Notes: generated from the letters alone by a model not told the origin. A DNA stretch of 64,000 nucleotides from DASZTV01 sp036267875 (GCA_036267875.1 DATAVE010000157.1:5246-69245); one strand, 5' to 3'; counted from the stretch's first letter, positions 6,974 through 16,068 are shown. Translations and numbers: made by a program.

Positions 6974-8698
6974 TCACATGTGGGGTTCAGTCTTGATCAG
7001 GTTCGGCGGCGAGGGGAACTGGGTGTCCAGGCCCGGCGCGTTGAGCAGATCGTTGCCAAACAGCACGCATGCCCCGTCCTTCTTCAAGTACGTCGACTCG
7101 GGGACCCCACGGGTGTCGGCGGCGCCGCGCAGCAACGAGCACGTCACGCGCATGCCGAGAGTCTGGGAGACGTTGAAGAAGAAGTTGTCGTTGCCGATGG
7201 GGTCCGGACAGCCGACGGAGATTCCGGCGACCGAGCACGACGGATCACCCAACGGCGGCGGGTTCCCGGACAGCACGGAGCGCCGAATCGGCTCGGGATA
7301 CGCCGACAGCGGTGCGATCAGGTAGCCGAGGAAGTCACCGGCCGTGCCGATGTTGATGTAACCCTGCATGCCCGGAACGTCACGGCGGACCTCGGCGACG
7401 ATCTGCGGGTACATCTCGCCCGGGCCACCGCTGACCAACACGTCGCCGATGTGGCCGGAGAAGGTCGTAGTGCTCAGCAGGTTGCCGGTGAACCACGGGT
7501 ACCCGAGTGCTCGGGCTCCCGGCGCGCCGACCAGCGATCCGGCGTACTCGATCGCCAGCAGTACCGGGGAGTCGATGACGTCCTGGATCAGGTAGCTCGA
7601 CAGCCCGACGGTGGCGGGGCCGCGCACTGGCTGCGCATGCCGGATGGCGTACTCGACGCCGAGCAGTACCCGCCCGGCGTACTCATCGAGCTCACACAGC
7701 TGCTTGGCCTTGAACGCCTTCAGATTGGGCCGCAGACACTCCGCGCGATTGGGCTGGGTGCGTCCGAGAGTTCCGACCTGGTCCATCGCGAACCCGCCAA
7801 ATGCCTTGGTCATGGCGTCGTTGAGGCGCCCGACGTAGTCGCCCGTCACGTAGGTGTTGTCGGAGTCGAGCACCGTCGGGTGCGAGGAGTAGTTGGTGTA
7901 GGTGTCGAGGACCTTGCCGGTCGTCGGGTCGTGGGCCTGGATCACCCGGATCTCGTCGTCCATGGACTGGTTGCGGGCATCGTTGCTGAACTGGTTGGTG
8001 AGCAACGGGTCATCGCCGACGCTCGGCGGGTATTCGTTGGTCTCGCCCGCTACGCCGGCATGAGCGACGCCATAGGTCAGGGTCGCCGGTCGCATCGCCT
8101 GCCAGGCCTGGACGAGCGCCTTCACCGTGCGGTCGCGGACCTCCTCGAGATAGGACGTCGGGTCGCCACCCCACACGCCAACCGTGTCCGGCCCGCCATG
8201 GGTGTGGTCGGAGTCGACCAGGATCTGCGCCGGACTCGGGACCGGCGGCGCGTCGTCGTCGGTGGCGGCCAGCGCGGCGATCTCGGCCGATGCGTCCTTG
8301 CGGATGTCCTCGATGCCGAACGGGCCCTGCTTGTAGGCGATGAAGTAGCCCTGGGTCTCGATCTGCGCGAACGCAATGGTGTTGTGCCGGTCGCTGAACA
8401 TGATCGCCCGGCTGTGCGAGCCGTCACCGAGGATTCCCTTGGCGTAGCGGCCGACCGTGTCGGGGATCTGGAACTTGGTGGCGATCTTGTCGTCGCCGAA
8501 CCCGTAGCCGCCGAGATAGAAGTCCTTGTTCGCGAGCATCGCAGGCGTCGGGTTGATCGACTGGACACCTCCTCCGACGAGGTAGATCGCCCGCTGGACC
8601 GGGCGATCACCGGCCTTGCCGGACGCGAAGGCTGCTGGAACGACCGAGCCGGCGCACACGGCGACAGCGAGCAAGGCAATGGCGGGTCTACGTCGCAT
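6974..8698 (-). CDS. Secreted neutral/alkaline ceramidase-like protein
   Basis: 574 residues with a Sec signal peptide (MRRRPAIALLAVAVCAGSVVPAAFAS). It resembles the N-terminal domain of neutral/alkaline non-lysosomal ceramidases (PF04734): a DSDHTHGGPDTVG segment matches the family's zinc-binding HTHSGP motif, and NYSSHPTVLDSDN and VSGGPGEMYPQIVAE fit later conserved regions. Ceramidases cleave the amide of sphingolipids; the true substrate here is unknown. The protein lacks the usual C-terminal immunoglobulin-like domain (family about 650-700 residues). Divergent from a larger paralogue with only 40 bases between the two starts, so their promoters must overlap. Confidence 0.7.
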   Translation of the reverse strand: MRRRPAIALLAVAVCAGSVVPAAFASGKAGDRPVQRAIYLVGGGVQSINPTPAMLANKDFYLGGYGFGDDKIATKFQIPDTVGRYAKGILGDGSHSRAIMFSDRHNTIAFAQIETQGYFIAYKQGPFGIEDIRKDASAEIAALAATDDDAPPVPSPAQILVDSDHTHGGPDTVGVWGGDPTSYLEEVRDRTVKALVQAWQAMRPATLTYGVAHAGVAGETNEYPPSVGDDPLLTNQFSNDARNQSMDDEIRVIQAHDPTTGKVLDTYTNYSSHPTVLDSDNTYVTGDYVGRLNDAMTKAFGGFAMDQVGTLGRTQPNRAECLRPNLKAFKAKQLCELDEYAGRVLLGVEYAIRHAQPVRGPATVGLSSYLIQDVIDSPVLLAIEYAGSLVGAPGARALGYPWFTGNLLSTTTFSGHIGDVLVSGGPGEMYPQIVAEVRRDVPGMQGYINIGTAGDFLGYLIAPLSAYPEPIRRSVLSGNPPPLGDPSCSVAGISVGCPDPIGNDNFFFNVSQTLGMRVTCSLLRGAADTRGVPESTYLKKDGACVLFGNDLLNAPGLDTQFPSPPNLIKTEPHM

Positions 8699-8738
8699 CC
8701 GAAAAGGTTTCGCGCGTCATGCGGCGAAGTCCTGCCGC

Positions 8739-11684
8739 ATGCGACGAGCAGTCACGGCGGTCGTCGCCACCCTGACGCTGCTTCTCGGCGCTGTCGTCGG
8801 CATCTCTGCCGCGACTGCGGGCTCGGCCAAGGCCGACGAGCCGAGCGCGAGCGGCTGGCACGGTCTGCGGGCCGGCGCCGCGATGGTCGACGCAACCTGG
8901 CACGTAGGCGCCTCGGCTGGTCAGTACGCCAGCCAGGTCGGGGTGAAGGACATCGAGGACGAGTGGGATCCGAACGTCGCCTCGGTGCTGAAGCGCTCGT
9001 CGTACGGCGTCGCCTCACGGCTGTCGATCAGTGCGATCGTGCTGCAGGACGGCAAGGGTGACGCGCCGATCGCGCTGGTCCGCGACGACAACTATCTCGC
9101 GCAGGACATGCTGACCCGTCGGGTTGCGCAACTGCTCACGGCAAACGGCACCCCGGTCGCCTACGACAACATCCTCGTATCGGCGCTGCACGACCACTCC
9201 TCGCCGTACTACTCGACTCCGGCTGCGGGGGTCTGGCTGTTCCAGGACGTCATGGATCTTCGGATGTTCGAATACCAGGCGCGCCAGATGGCGAAAGCCA
9301 TCGAAAGGGCGTACGCCGCGCTGCGGCCCGCTCGCTTGGGTGCGACGACCGTCCAGTTCGCCGGCTTCCAGGGCAACATCGCCGGCGCGGACGTCAACGA
9401 GGACGGCTCCCCCACTGGCTACCCACAGCAGGACAACGACCACGAGCTGACGGTCATGCGCATCGACGACATGACCCATCCGTCGCATCCGACGCCGCTG
9501 GCGACGTGGGTCGACTACGCCGAGCACGGCGAGTCCCTCGATGAGTACGACCTCATCAGCGAGGACTGGATGGCGCCCTTCATGCACTACATGACGCAGG
9601 CCACCCATGCGCCGATGGTGTTCAGCCAGGGCGGCGTCGGTTCCGCCGAAGGACCGTACGAGCACGCCTATCCGGCCGGCGAGGTCCCGACGCTGAAGGA
9701 CCACGGCCAGAAGGTCTACGAGATCTACGGCCATATGGGATTCGCGCAAGCCGTTCGCGGCACGCACCTGCTCTTCGAGCACGCGGTCGCCGCTTGGCGC
9801 GCGATCGGCGGCGCGCACAACGGGATCACAGTGGACGCGCCGTACCAGTCCAACCCCACGGTGGAGATGCTCACCCGCTGGTACGCCGGGCCGCTCTCGC
9901 ACCCGTACCCGTCGGTGAGCAACTGTCGCAGCACGGTGACTCTGAGCGGCAACGTCGGCCTACCCGTTGCGGGCCTGCCCGACTGCGAGCGGCTGACTGA
10001 CGTCGGCGTGCCGACGCTTCCGCTGTCCCCCAAGCTGTTCGATCAGCTGAAGGCGGCCGGCCTGCCGATCCCTGACAACTACGACGCGCCCTCGGCGCTG
10101 CTCGTGGAGGAGAACCTGCGGATCAAGCTGCAGGCAGTACGGATCGGCGGGATCCTGCTCGGCTCATGTGCCTGTGAGCCCCAAGCCGACCTGACCCGCG
10201 ACTTCGAGACTCGCACCGACCGCAAGACCGGCAACGAATGGGTCGGCTTCGACTACGGCAACCAGGCCGACGTAGATGAGGGTTGGCCGGTCGGCTACGA
10301 CAACGGCATGCCGAGCAGGCCGGTGCGCGCCTGCTATCAGGCCAGCAAGTCCGACTACTCGTGTCCGGACCCCCGTGACCCGCTAGGCGTCGCGCGACTC
10401 ACTGTGCCCGACGCGGCGTACGCGCACATGGAAGCCGAGATCAACAACGACGGCGCCGGCTGGAACACCTTGAGCTACCTCACCAAGGCCGACTCCGAGC
10501 CGCTGACGAACTCGGCGATCAAGGGCAACTTCACCCACACCGAGCTTGGCGCGGGCCAGTACAAGAACTGCCCGGGCTACCAACTGTCGGTCGCCCTCGG
10601 TCATACCGGCGACTACAACGGCTACACCGTCTCCTACCGCGAGTACGAAGCGCGCGACTCCTACCGCAAGGCGCTCACGGCGTACGGCCCGCACAGCGCC
10701 GACTACTACGTCACGAACCTGCTCGGCATGGCGGCACACCTCATGTGCGGTACGCCGGTGCCGACCCAGGTCACCGACCCGATCGCGACGCTCGACGAGG
10801 CCCGGCAGTCAGCCGAAGCCACCGTCCTCGGGCAGCTCACGTCTGCCGAATACAACCTCTGGAACGCCCGCGTCCCGAACAGCGTGGGCCCGGCGAAGGT
10901 CATCACACAGCCCAAGAACCTGTCGCGCTTCGACGACGCGACCGTGACGTGGGTCGGCGGCGACAACTGGACCGACGACCCGACGGTCACCGTGCAGCGC
11001 AAGGTCGACGGCGCGTGGAAGCCCTACGCCAACCAGAGCGGTCAGATCCAGGTCGTTCTCAACCAGCGCGCGGCGCTCACGACTGCGGCGCTGACCGAGC
11101 TGACCGGCCGGCAACGCTGGACCTGGACGGCCTCGATGGAGGCGTTCGACTCCTTCCCCCGCGCCGACGTACCCGGCGGCCAGGTTCCGAACGGGCAATA
11201 CCGATACGTCATCAACGGCGACATTCACACCGGCGGCAAGATGCACGCCTACCACCTCGACTCTCGGGTATTCCGGATCATGCCGTGGCGCGGTATCAAG
11301 GTCAGCGGACTGCACATCAGCGGGAAGCAGGCGTCGTTCACTGTCGCGCCGATCCGATACCCGCGACTGCCGATTCACGTGCCGGCTGCTCTGAAGAGCT
11401 TCTACAAGGACAACGGCGGCGGAACCGGCAAGCCGAACACCAGCGTGATCTGCGAGACGTGCAGCTTCATGCCCTGGGCCACGCGCGGACGTCTCGCGAG
11501 TGCGCTGGTCGAGGTCGTCGATCGCAACGGCGGCATAGTCCGCACCATGCACGCGCATCAGCTCGACGGACGGACGTGGGGCGTACGCGTCTCGGTGCGT
11601 CCTGGACAGCACGTGGTCATCCCAGCTGGCGGCGTGCGGGACACGTACGGCGAGACGAACGCGCGAGGCCTTTCCACAGGCTGA
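8739..11684 (+). CDS. Large secreted ceramidase-like hydrolase with C-terminal extension
   Basis: 981 residues with a signal peptide (MRRAVTAVVATLTLLLGAVVGISA). The first 650 or so residues follow the layout of its divergent neighbour, but the metal motif is altered: ALHDHSSPYYS replaces DHTHGGP. The last 250 residues (from about DDATVTWVGGDNWTDDPTVT) look like one or two beta-sandwich domains. The ATG at 8739 places the signal peptide correctly; a longer open frame runs back over the neighbour's start. Probably an extracellular lipid amidase or a relative with changed metal site. Confidence 0.65.
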   Translation: MRRAVTAVVATLTLLLGAVVGISAATAGSAKADEPSASGWHGLRAGAAMVDATWHVGASAGQYASQVGVKDIEDEWDPNVASVLKRSSYGVASRLSISAIVLQDGKGDAPIALVRDDNYLAQDMLTRRVAQLLTANGTPVAYDNILVSALHDHSSPYYSTPAAGVWLFQDVMDLRMFEYQARQMAKAIERAYAALRPARLGATTVQFAGFQGNIAGADVNEDGSPTGYPQQDNDHELTVMRIDDMTHPSHPTPLATWVDYAEHGESLDEYDLISEDWMAPFMHYMTQATHAPMVFSQGGVGSAEGPYEHAYPAGEVPTLKDHGQKVYEIYGHMGFAQAVRGTHLLFEHAVAAWRAIGGAHNGITVDAPYQSNPTVEMLTRWYAGPLSHPYPSVSNCRSTVTLSGNVGLPVAGLPDCERLTDVGVPTLPLSPKLFDQLKAAGLPIPDNYDAPSALLVEENLRIKLQAVRIGGILLGSCACEPQADLTRDFETRTDRKTGNEWVGFDYGNQADVDEGWPVGYDNGMPSRPVRACYQASKSDYSCPDPRDPLGVARLTVPDAAYAHMEAEINNDGAGWNTLSYLTKADSEPLTNSAIKGNFTHTELGAGQYKNCPGYQLSVALGHTGDYNGYTVSYREYEARDSYRKALTAYGPHSADYYVTNLLGMAAHLMCGTPVPTQVTDPIATLDEARQSAEATVLGQLTSAEYNLWNARVPNSVGPAKVITQPKNLSRFDDATVTWVGGDNWTDDPTVTVQRKVDGAWKPYANQSGQIQVVLNQRAALTTAALTELTGRQRWTWTASMEAFDSFPRADVPGGQVPNGQYRYVINGDIHTGGKMHAYHLDSRVFRIMPWRGIKVSGLHISGKQASFTVAPIRYPRLPIHVPAALKSFYKDNGGGTGKPNTSVICETCSFMPWATRGRLASALVEVVDRNGGIVRTMHAHQLDGRTWGVRVSVRPGQHVVIPAGGVRDTYGETNARGLSTG

Positions 11685-11731
11685 CGATTCGTCGCTGACA
11701 ACGCCGCGAGCACGCGGTGACCCTGTGCCGC

Positions 11732-12922
11732 ATGCCATCAATCCGCACCCTGACCATCGCGACGATGAGCCTTGCCGTCGCTATCGCCGCAGCGCCGGTC
11801 GCTCTCTCCGCCAGCGCATCGACGCCGACGACGACGCATGACGAGGTTGTCTGCAAGCACGCCGGGACCGCTCGGGCGCGCTGCTTCGCGATCCGCGTCG
11901 ACCACCTGACGAGTGGTCGGGTACATCATGCGACCAGTCCGAACGGCTACGGACCGAGCGACCTCCAGTCCGCCTACGTCCTGCCGTCATCGACGAACGG
12001 CACCGGTGAGACAGTGGCGATCGTCGACGCCTACGACGACCCGACCGCTGAGGCGGACCTGGGCGTCTACCGCGCGCAGTTCCACCTTCCGGTTTGTACG
12101 ACCGCGAATGGCTGCTTTAGGAAGGTCGACGAACGCGGTGGCAACGACTACCCCGATGCCGACCCGGGTTGGGCCGAGGAAGTCAGCCTCGATCTCGACA
12201 TGACCAGCGCCGTCTGCCCGCGGTGCTCGATCCTGCTGGTCGAGGCGGACAGTGCCTCGATGGCCAACCTCGGTACCGCCGTCAAGACCGCCGTTGCCAA
12301 CGGCGCGGACGCGGTGAGCAACAGCTACGGCGGAGCGGATGCCAAGGACTCGACGTACGGCCGCTATTACCACCACGCCGGTGTTGCCGTGACGGCGTCA
12401 GCCGGCGACAACGGCTACGGAACCTCCTATCCGGCGAGCAGCAAGTGGGTGACCGCCGTAGGCGGGACGACGCTGCGCCGTTCGACCTCGAGCCGCGGCT
12501 TCACCGAGACCGCGTGGGCCGACAGTGGCAGTGGCTGCTCGTCGTTGAACGCCACGACCTGGCAGTCGGCCGTCACCACCGACTGTCCGGGACGCGCGAT
12601 CGCCGATGTCTCAGCGGTTGCGGATCCGGCGACCGGCGTCGCGGTCTACGACAGCACGCCGTATGAGTCCGCAGTCGGCTGGCTCACGTTCGGCGGCACC
12701 AGCGCCTCTTCGCCGATCATCGCCTCGACCTTCGCACTGGCCGGCAACACCACTGACGTCGACGACGGGTCATTTCTATGGACCCACGAGACCGCCTCGA
12801 ATCTCTGGGACGTCACGAGTGGCAGCAACGGCACGTGCCCGACCAGCCAGTGGTGTGCTGCCGGCGCCGGCTGGGACGGCCCAACCGGCTGGGGCACTCC
12901 GGACGGCGTGGCTGCGTTCTGA
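11732..12922 (+). CDS. Secreted S53 (sedolisin-type) serine-carboxyl peptidase
   Basis: 396 residues with signal peptide (MPSIRTLTIATMSLAVAIAA). The sedolisin residues can be placed: Glu and Asp in WAEEVSLDLDMT, the oxyanion Asp in SAGDNGYGTSYPASS, and the nucleophile Ser in GGTSASSPIIAS. No long propeptide is present, only about 65 residues before the fold (YGPSDLQSAYVLP). A GTG at 11717 is an alternative start. Two Cys pairs fit an extracellular enzyme. It could be described as subtilisin-like, but the E-x3-D spacing favours S53. Confidence 0.75.
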   Translation: MPSIRTLTIATMSLAVAIAAAPVALSASASTPTTTHDEVVCKHAGTARARCFAIRVDHLTSGRVHHATSPNGYGPSDLQSAYVLPSSTNGTGETVAIVDAYDDPTAEADLGVYRAQFHLPVCTTANGCFRKVDERGGNDYPDADPGWAEEVSLDLDMTSAVCPRCSILLVEADSASMANLGTAVKTAVANGADAVSNSYGGADAKDSTYGRYYHHAGVAVTASAGDNGYGTSYPASSKWVTAVGGTTLRRSTSSRGFTETAWADSGSGCSSLNATTWQSAVTTDCPGRAIADVSAVADPATGVAVYDSTPYESAVGWLTFGGTSASSPIIASTFALAGNTTDVDDGSFLWTHETASNLWDVTSGSNGTCPTSQWCAAGAGWDGPTGWGTPDGVAAF

Positions 12923-12924
12923 GG

Positions 12925-12968
12925 TTGTGAGTCCGCCGCCGCACACAGCCGCGGTTGCCGACTCACAA
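12925..12968. terminator. Hairpin terminator after the S53 peptidase gene
   Basis: Arms TTGTGAGTC (12925-12933) and GACTCACAA (12960-12968) enclose a GC-rich segment that can pair further (CGCCGCCG with CGCGG). It begins two bases after the peptidase stop. Confidence 0.5.
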
Positions 12969-12985
12969 GTGGTGGAATCGGCAGT

Positions 12986-14023
12986 GTGAAGCTGCCCGTC
13001 ATGCCGCCCGTGTCTCCGATGCTTGCGAAAGCGGTGCCTGAGGTCCCTGAGGGCGAGTTCCTCTACGAGCCCAAGTGGGACGGCTTTCGCTCGATCATCT
13101 TTCGCGACGGCGACGACGTGGTGATCGGCTCACGCAACGAGAAGCCGATGACCCGGTACTTCCCCGAGGTCGTCGGGGCGGTGAAGGCGGCGCTTCCGGA
13201 CAGGTGCGTCGTCGACGGCGAGATCGCCGTACCGACCAATGGCCGGCTCGAGTTCGAGACGCTCCAGCAACGGATCCATCCCGCAGAGTCACGCATCCGC
13301 AAGCTAGCGGCTGAGACGCCGGCACACTTCATCGCGTTCGACCTGCTCGCCCTCGGTGACGAGTCGCTGATGGATCTGCCATTCGCGGACCGTCGAGCAT
13401 TGCTGGAGAAGGCGATCAAGCCGACCGCGGACGTGCATCTCACACCCGCGACCCGCGACCCTGCTCAGGCACTGCGCTGGTTCACCGACTTCGAGGGCGC
13501 CGGACTCGACGGCGTCATCGCGAAGGGCCTCGGACTGACCTACCAGCCCGACAAGCGGGTGATGTTCAAGATCAAACACGCCCGAACCGCCGACTGTGTG
13601 CTCGCCGGCTTCCGCTGGCACAAGAGCGGCCCGATCGTCGGGTCATTGATCCTCGGCCTGTACGACGGAGACCAGCTGCGCCACATCGGCGTCGCGGCGT
13701 CGTTCCCGATGAAACGACGCGCCGAGCTGGTCGAGGAGCTCGCCCCGCTACGCGAGAACGCTCAGGTCGACCACCCGTGGATCGGCAACGAATGGGGACC
13801 CGGCGGCACGCCCAACCGTTGGAACTCCGGCAAGGACATGACCTTCGAGCCACTGCGACCGGAATGGGTCGTCGAGGTCGCGTACGACCAGATGGAAGGC
13901 CACAGGTTTCGTCACACGGCGCAGTTCCGTCACTGGCGAACCGACCGCGATCCCCGCTCCTGCACGTTCGAGCAGCTCGAGCGGCCGCTCAAGTGTGCGA
14001 TCGAGGAAGTATTCGGCGCGTAA
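12986..14023 (+). CDS. ligC: ATP-dependent DNA ligase, LigC type
   Basis: 345 residues, the length of mycobacterial LigC. Motif I EPKWDGFR carries the adenylated Lys; VVDGEIAV, HFIAFDLLAL, DGVIAKG and MFKIKH correspond to motifs III, IIIa, IV and V, followed by an OB-fold domain ending in FRHTAQFRHWRTDRDP. It seals nicks and takes part in excision repair and end joining. Starts at GTG. Faces the primase-polymerase gene, its usual partner, across a 464-base gap. Confidence 0.92.
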   Translation: MKLPVMPPVSPMLAKAVPEVPEGEFLYEPKWDGFRSIIFRDGDDVVIGSRNEKPMTRYFPEVVGAVKAALPDRCVVDGEIAVPTNGRLEFETLQQRIHPAESRIRKLAAETPAHFIAFDLLALGDESLMDLPFADRRALLEKAIKPTADVHLTPATRDPAQALRWFTDFEGAGLDGVIAKGLGLTYQPDKRVMFKIKHARTADCVLAGFRWHKSGPIVGSLILGLYDGDQLRHIGVAASFPMKRRAELVEELAPLRENAQVDHPWIGNEWGPGGTPNRWNSGKDMTFEPLRPEWVVEVAYDQMEGHRFRHTAQFRHWRTDRDPRSCTFEQLERPLKCAIEEVFGA

Positions 14024-14077
14024 CTGCCAACTGTCCTTAAGGCCGCTTTCAGGTTCCGACGATTAGGTACTAACAGC

Positions 14078-14157
14078 AGGACGCACTCGTCGGTGTGGCT
14101 ACCGATCCGGCTCGTCGGGCCCCTCCCCCCGGAGGCCCGACCCGGCGAGTGCGTCCT
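14078..14157. other. Three-way-junction RNA-like element between ligC and the primase-polymerase gene
   Basis: Outer helix AGGACGCACTCG (14078-14089) pairs perfectly with 14146-14157. It encloses two further hairpins: TCGGT/ACCGA (14090-14094 with 14101-14105, loop GTGGCT), and GTCGGGC/GCCCGAC (14114-14120 with 14135-14141), which extends by CTCC/GGAG. The layout is a closed three-way junction rather than a simple terminator, lies 55 bases after the ligC stop, and has no oligo-T tail. I know no riboswitch class that fits. The rest of the 14024-14487 gap holds only the doubtful small frame listed next. Confidence 0.45.
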
Positions 14158-14249
14158 CGCCCATTTCGCCGTGTTGGCCATCCTTTGCGCGCCTCGCCGC
14201 AACGTCGGTGGATTCGCCGTACGGGGGAATCGGGCCCTTGCCGTACGCC

Positions 14250-14411
14250 ATGGGGATACAGATGAGCTCGACAAGCGTCAAGACCAAGCCCGCCGCGGGA
14301 CTCCCGACGGTGACTGCCGATTCAACCTTCGGCGTCGCGCTCGGCGCCACCGCGGCGCAGGCGCGGCCCGCGTCCTTCACCGAGTGCCCGGGCAGCTACA
14401 CCGCTCACTGA
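14250..14411 (+). CDS. Doubtful small open frame, 53 residues
   Basis: Begins MGIQMSSTSVKTKPAAGLPT and ends FTECPGSYTAH. It follows the folded element at 14078-14157 and is the only frame in the 464-base gap with a reasonably balanced composition. There is a weak GGGGA before an internal ATG at 14262. No family is recognised, and frames of this size arise easily by chance at this GC content. Confidence 0.2.
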   Translation: MGIQMSSTSVKTKPAAGLPTVTADSTFGVALGATAAQARPASFTECPGSYTAH

Positions 14412-14487
14412 ACGCACCGGCCGGCGCGATAGGGAAGGGCCGTCACCGTCAAGTTCATGTGGTACACCAACCCCGCCCAGCCAAGGT

Positions 14488-15528
14488 CTACTGAGCGTCC
14501 GACTCCCAGTTGGCGGCGTTCATCTTGCTGGGCTGCACGCGTGGCGGCTCGCCGGGCATCTTCGGGTAGTTCGGTGGGTACGGCGCGTCCCCCAGACCGT
14601 GGTCGGCCTCGTCTCGGTCGGCCCACTCGAGCAGCGGCTCGATGCCGAACACGGCGTCGTCGATCCCGGCATGCACGTCACCGATCTCGGCGAACCGCTT
14701 CGGCAACGTGTTGATGTCGAAGTCCTGCGTTTCGACGTCGGGGAGCTCGGCCCAGGTGACAGGAGCCGACGCCGGCGCATGCGCGAACCCACGCAACGAG
14801 TACGCCGCGGCAATCGTGCGATCCTTCGCGTTCTGGTTGAAGTCCACGAAGATCCGCTCGCCGCGCTCTTCCTTCCACCAGGCCGTCGTCACCTGATCGG
14901 GCGCGCGACGTTCGACCTCGCGGGCAAACGCGAGTGCTGCGCGTCGTACCTCCCGGAAGCCGTAGTCAGGCTTGATCCGCACGTAGATGTGCACGCCGCG
15001 GTTGCCGGAGGTCTTCGGCCAGCCGACGGCACCGAGATCGTTCAGCACCTCGTGGACCAGGCCTGCGACCTTCTTGGCATCCGCGAAGTCCGTACCCGGC
15101 TGCGGGTCGAGATCGACTCTGAGCTCGTCGGGCTTCTCGACCGCGGCACAACGCGTGTGCCACGGATGGAACTCGACTGTCGACATCTGGACCGCCCAAG
15201 CAATCGCCCCGAGCTCGGTTACACAAAGCTCGTCGGCGGTGCGGCCGGAAGGAAATGACACTTCGGCGGTCTGCACCCAGTCAGGGGCGCCTTTGGGGAT
15301 TCGCTTCTGGTAGATCTTCTCGTCCTCGACGCCCTGCACGCCCTCGGGATAGCGGTGCAGCATGCACGGTCGCTCATACAGCGCACGGACGATCCCCTCG
15401 CCGACCGAGAGGTAGTAGTTGACGACGTCGAGCTTCGTCGCGCCGATCGCCGGGAAGTACACCCGGTCCGGGTTCGTCACCTTGACCGTGCGGCCCTCGA
15501 CCTCGACCTCAACGAACGGGGAAGCCAT
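14488..15528 (-). CDS. LigD-type primase-polymerase (Prim-PolC-like)
   Basis: 346 residues of the LigD polymerase-domain family without ligase or nuclease domains. Motifs: LRVDLDPQPGTDF (catalytic D-x-D), SGNRGVHIYVRI (the S-G-x-R-G-x-H motif) and ERIFVDFNQNAKDRTIAAAYSLR. It inserts ribo- or deoxynucleotides at short gaps and works with LigC-type ligases in mycobacteria. The C-terminus is extended by a Pro-rich segment (YPPNYPKMPGEPPRVQPSKM). ATG start at 15528, divergent from msrB with 45 bases between. Confidence 0.88.
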   Translation of the reverse strand: MASPFVEVEVEGRTVKVTNPDRVYFPAIGATKLDVVNYYLSVGEGIVRALYERPCMLHRYPEGVQGVEDEKIYQKRIPKGAPDWVQTAEVSFPSGRTADELCVTELGAIAWAVQMSTVEFHPWHTRCAAVEKPDELRVDLDPQPGTDFADAKKVAGLVHEVLNDLGAVGWPKTSGNRGVHIYVRIKPDYGFREVRRAALAFAREVERRAPDQVTTAWWKEERGERIFVDFNQNAKDRTIAAAYSLRGFAHAPASAPVTWAELPDVETQDFDINTLPKRFAEIGDVHAGIDDAVFGIEPLLEWADRDEADHGLGDAPYPPNYPKMPGEPPRVQPSKMNAANWESDAQ

Positions 15529-15573
15529 GGCCGGAACCTATCCGGCTTCAGGTCGACGTGGCAGCATCGAGGC

Positions 15574-15978
15574 ATGGCACACGAGGTCGAGAAGACGGAC
15601 GAAGAGTGGCGCGCCGAGCTTTCACCCGAGGAGTACGCCGTACTCCGCAAGGCGGGAACGGAGCGGGCGGGCACAGGACCGCTGTTGCACGAGCACCGTA
15701 CCGGGATCTTCCGCTGCCGGGCGTGTGGCAACGAGCTGTTCCAGAGCGACACGAAGTTCGAGTCGGGCAGCGGATGGCCATCCTTCTACGACCCGATGAA
15801 CTCCGACGCCGTCGAGTTGGTCGATGACAGCACTCATGGCATGAAGCGGACCGAGGTCCGCTGCAAGAAGTGCGGCTCGCACCTCGGGCACGTCTTCGAC
15901 GATGCACCGCAGACCCCGACAGGCGAGCGCTACTGCATGAACTCGCTCAGCCTCAGCTTCGACCCCGCCAAGGACTAA
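15574..15978 (+). CDS. msrB: Peptide-methionine (R)-S-oxide reductase MsrB
   Basis: 134 residues. Zinc site C48-x2-C51 and C97-x2-C100; catalytic C121 in GERYCMNS; substrate segment ESGSGWPSFYDP. Repairs methionine-R-sulfoxide in cytosolic proteins. The ATG at 15574 is chosen because the family begins with this amphipathic EWRAELSPEEYAVLR segment; upstream in-frame sequence is antisense to the neighbouring gene. The last codons and stop are part of a 21-base tandem duplication (15964-16005). Confidence 0.93.
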   Translation: MAHEVEKTDEEWRAELSPEEYAVLRKAGTERAGTGPLLHEHRTGIFRCRACGNELFQSDTKFESGSGWPSFYDPMNSDAVELVDDSTHGMKRTEVRCKKCGSHLGHVFDDAPQTPTGERYCMNSLSLSFDPAKD

Positions 15979-16005
15979 CCGCGTCCCGCCAAGGACTAAC
16001 CCCGT
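15964..16005 (+). repeat. 21-base tandem duplication over the msrB stop codon
   Basis: Copies 15964-15984 and 15985-16005 differ at one base (CCCGCCAAGGACTAACC followed by GCGT or CCGT). Each encodes PAKD and a stop in the same frame, so the duplication leaves MsrB unchanged and adds a second in-frame stop. A third partial copy (CCCGCC) starts the hairpin that follows. Confidence 0.75.
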
Positions 16006-16008
16006 CCC

Positions 16009-16068
16009 GCCGAGGTCGACGCACATTGCGGAATAGGGGCCCTCGTAAGGCGAAGATCGTCGACCTCG
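16009..16068. repeat. Dispersed hairpin, copy 1 (shared with 61621-61675)
   Basis: The 18-mer GCCGAGGTCGACGCACAT at 16009-16026 recurs exactly at 61621-61638. Here CGAGGTCGACG (16011-16021) pairs perfectly with 16058-16068, giving an 11-base stem between the convergent msrB and hemQ genes. Probably a bidirectional terminator built from a dispersed repeat. Confidence 0.6.

Noticed and set aside
6944..9061. A 700-residue plus-strand open frame across the ceramidase-like gene
   Set aside because: It is the antisense of a gene with a signal peptide, motifs and a terminator; composition is Arg/Gly/Val/Asp-rich, as high-GC shadows are.
14200..14270. Possible ydaO/cyclic-di-AMP riboswitch, suggested by a GGGGGAATC segment in a hairpin-rich gap
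   Set aside because: The conserved ydaO core arrangement is not present and no cell-wall hydrolase or potassium gene follows on this strand.
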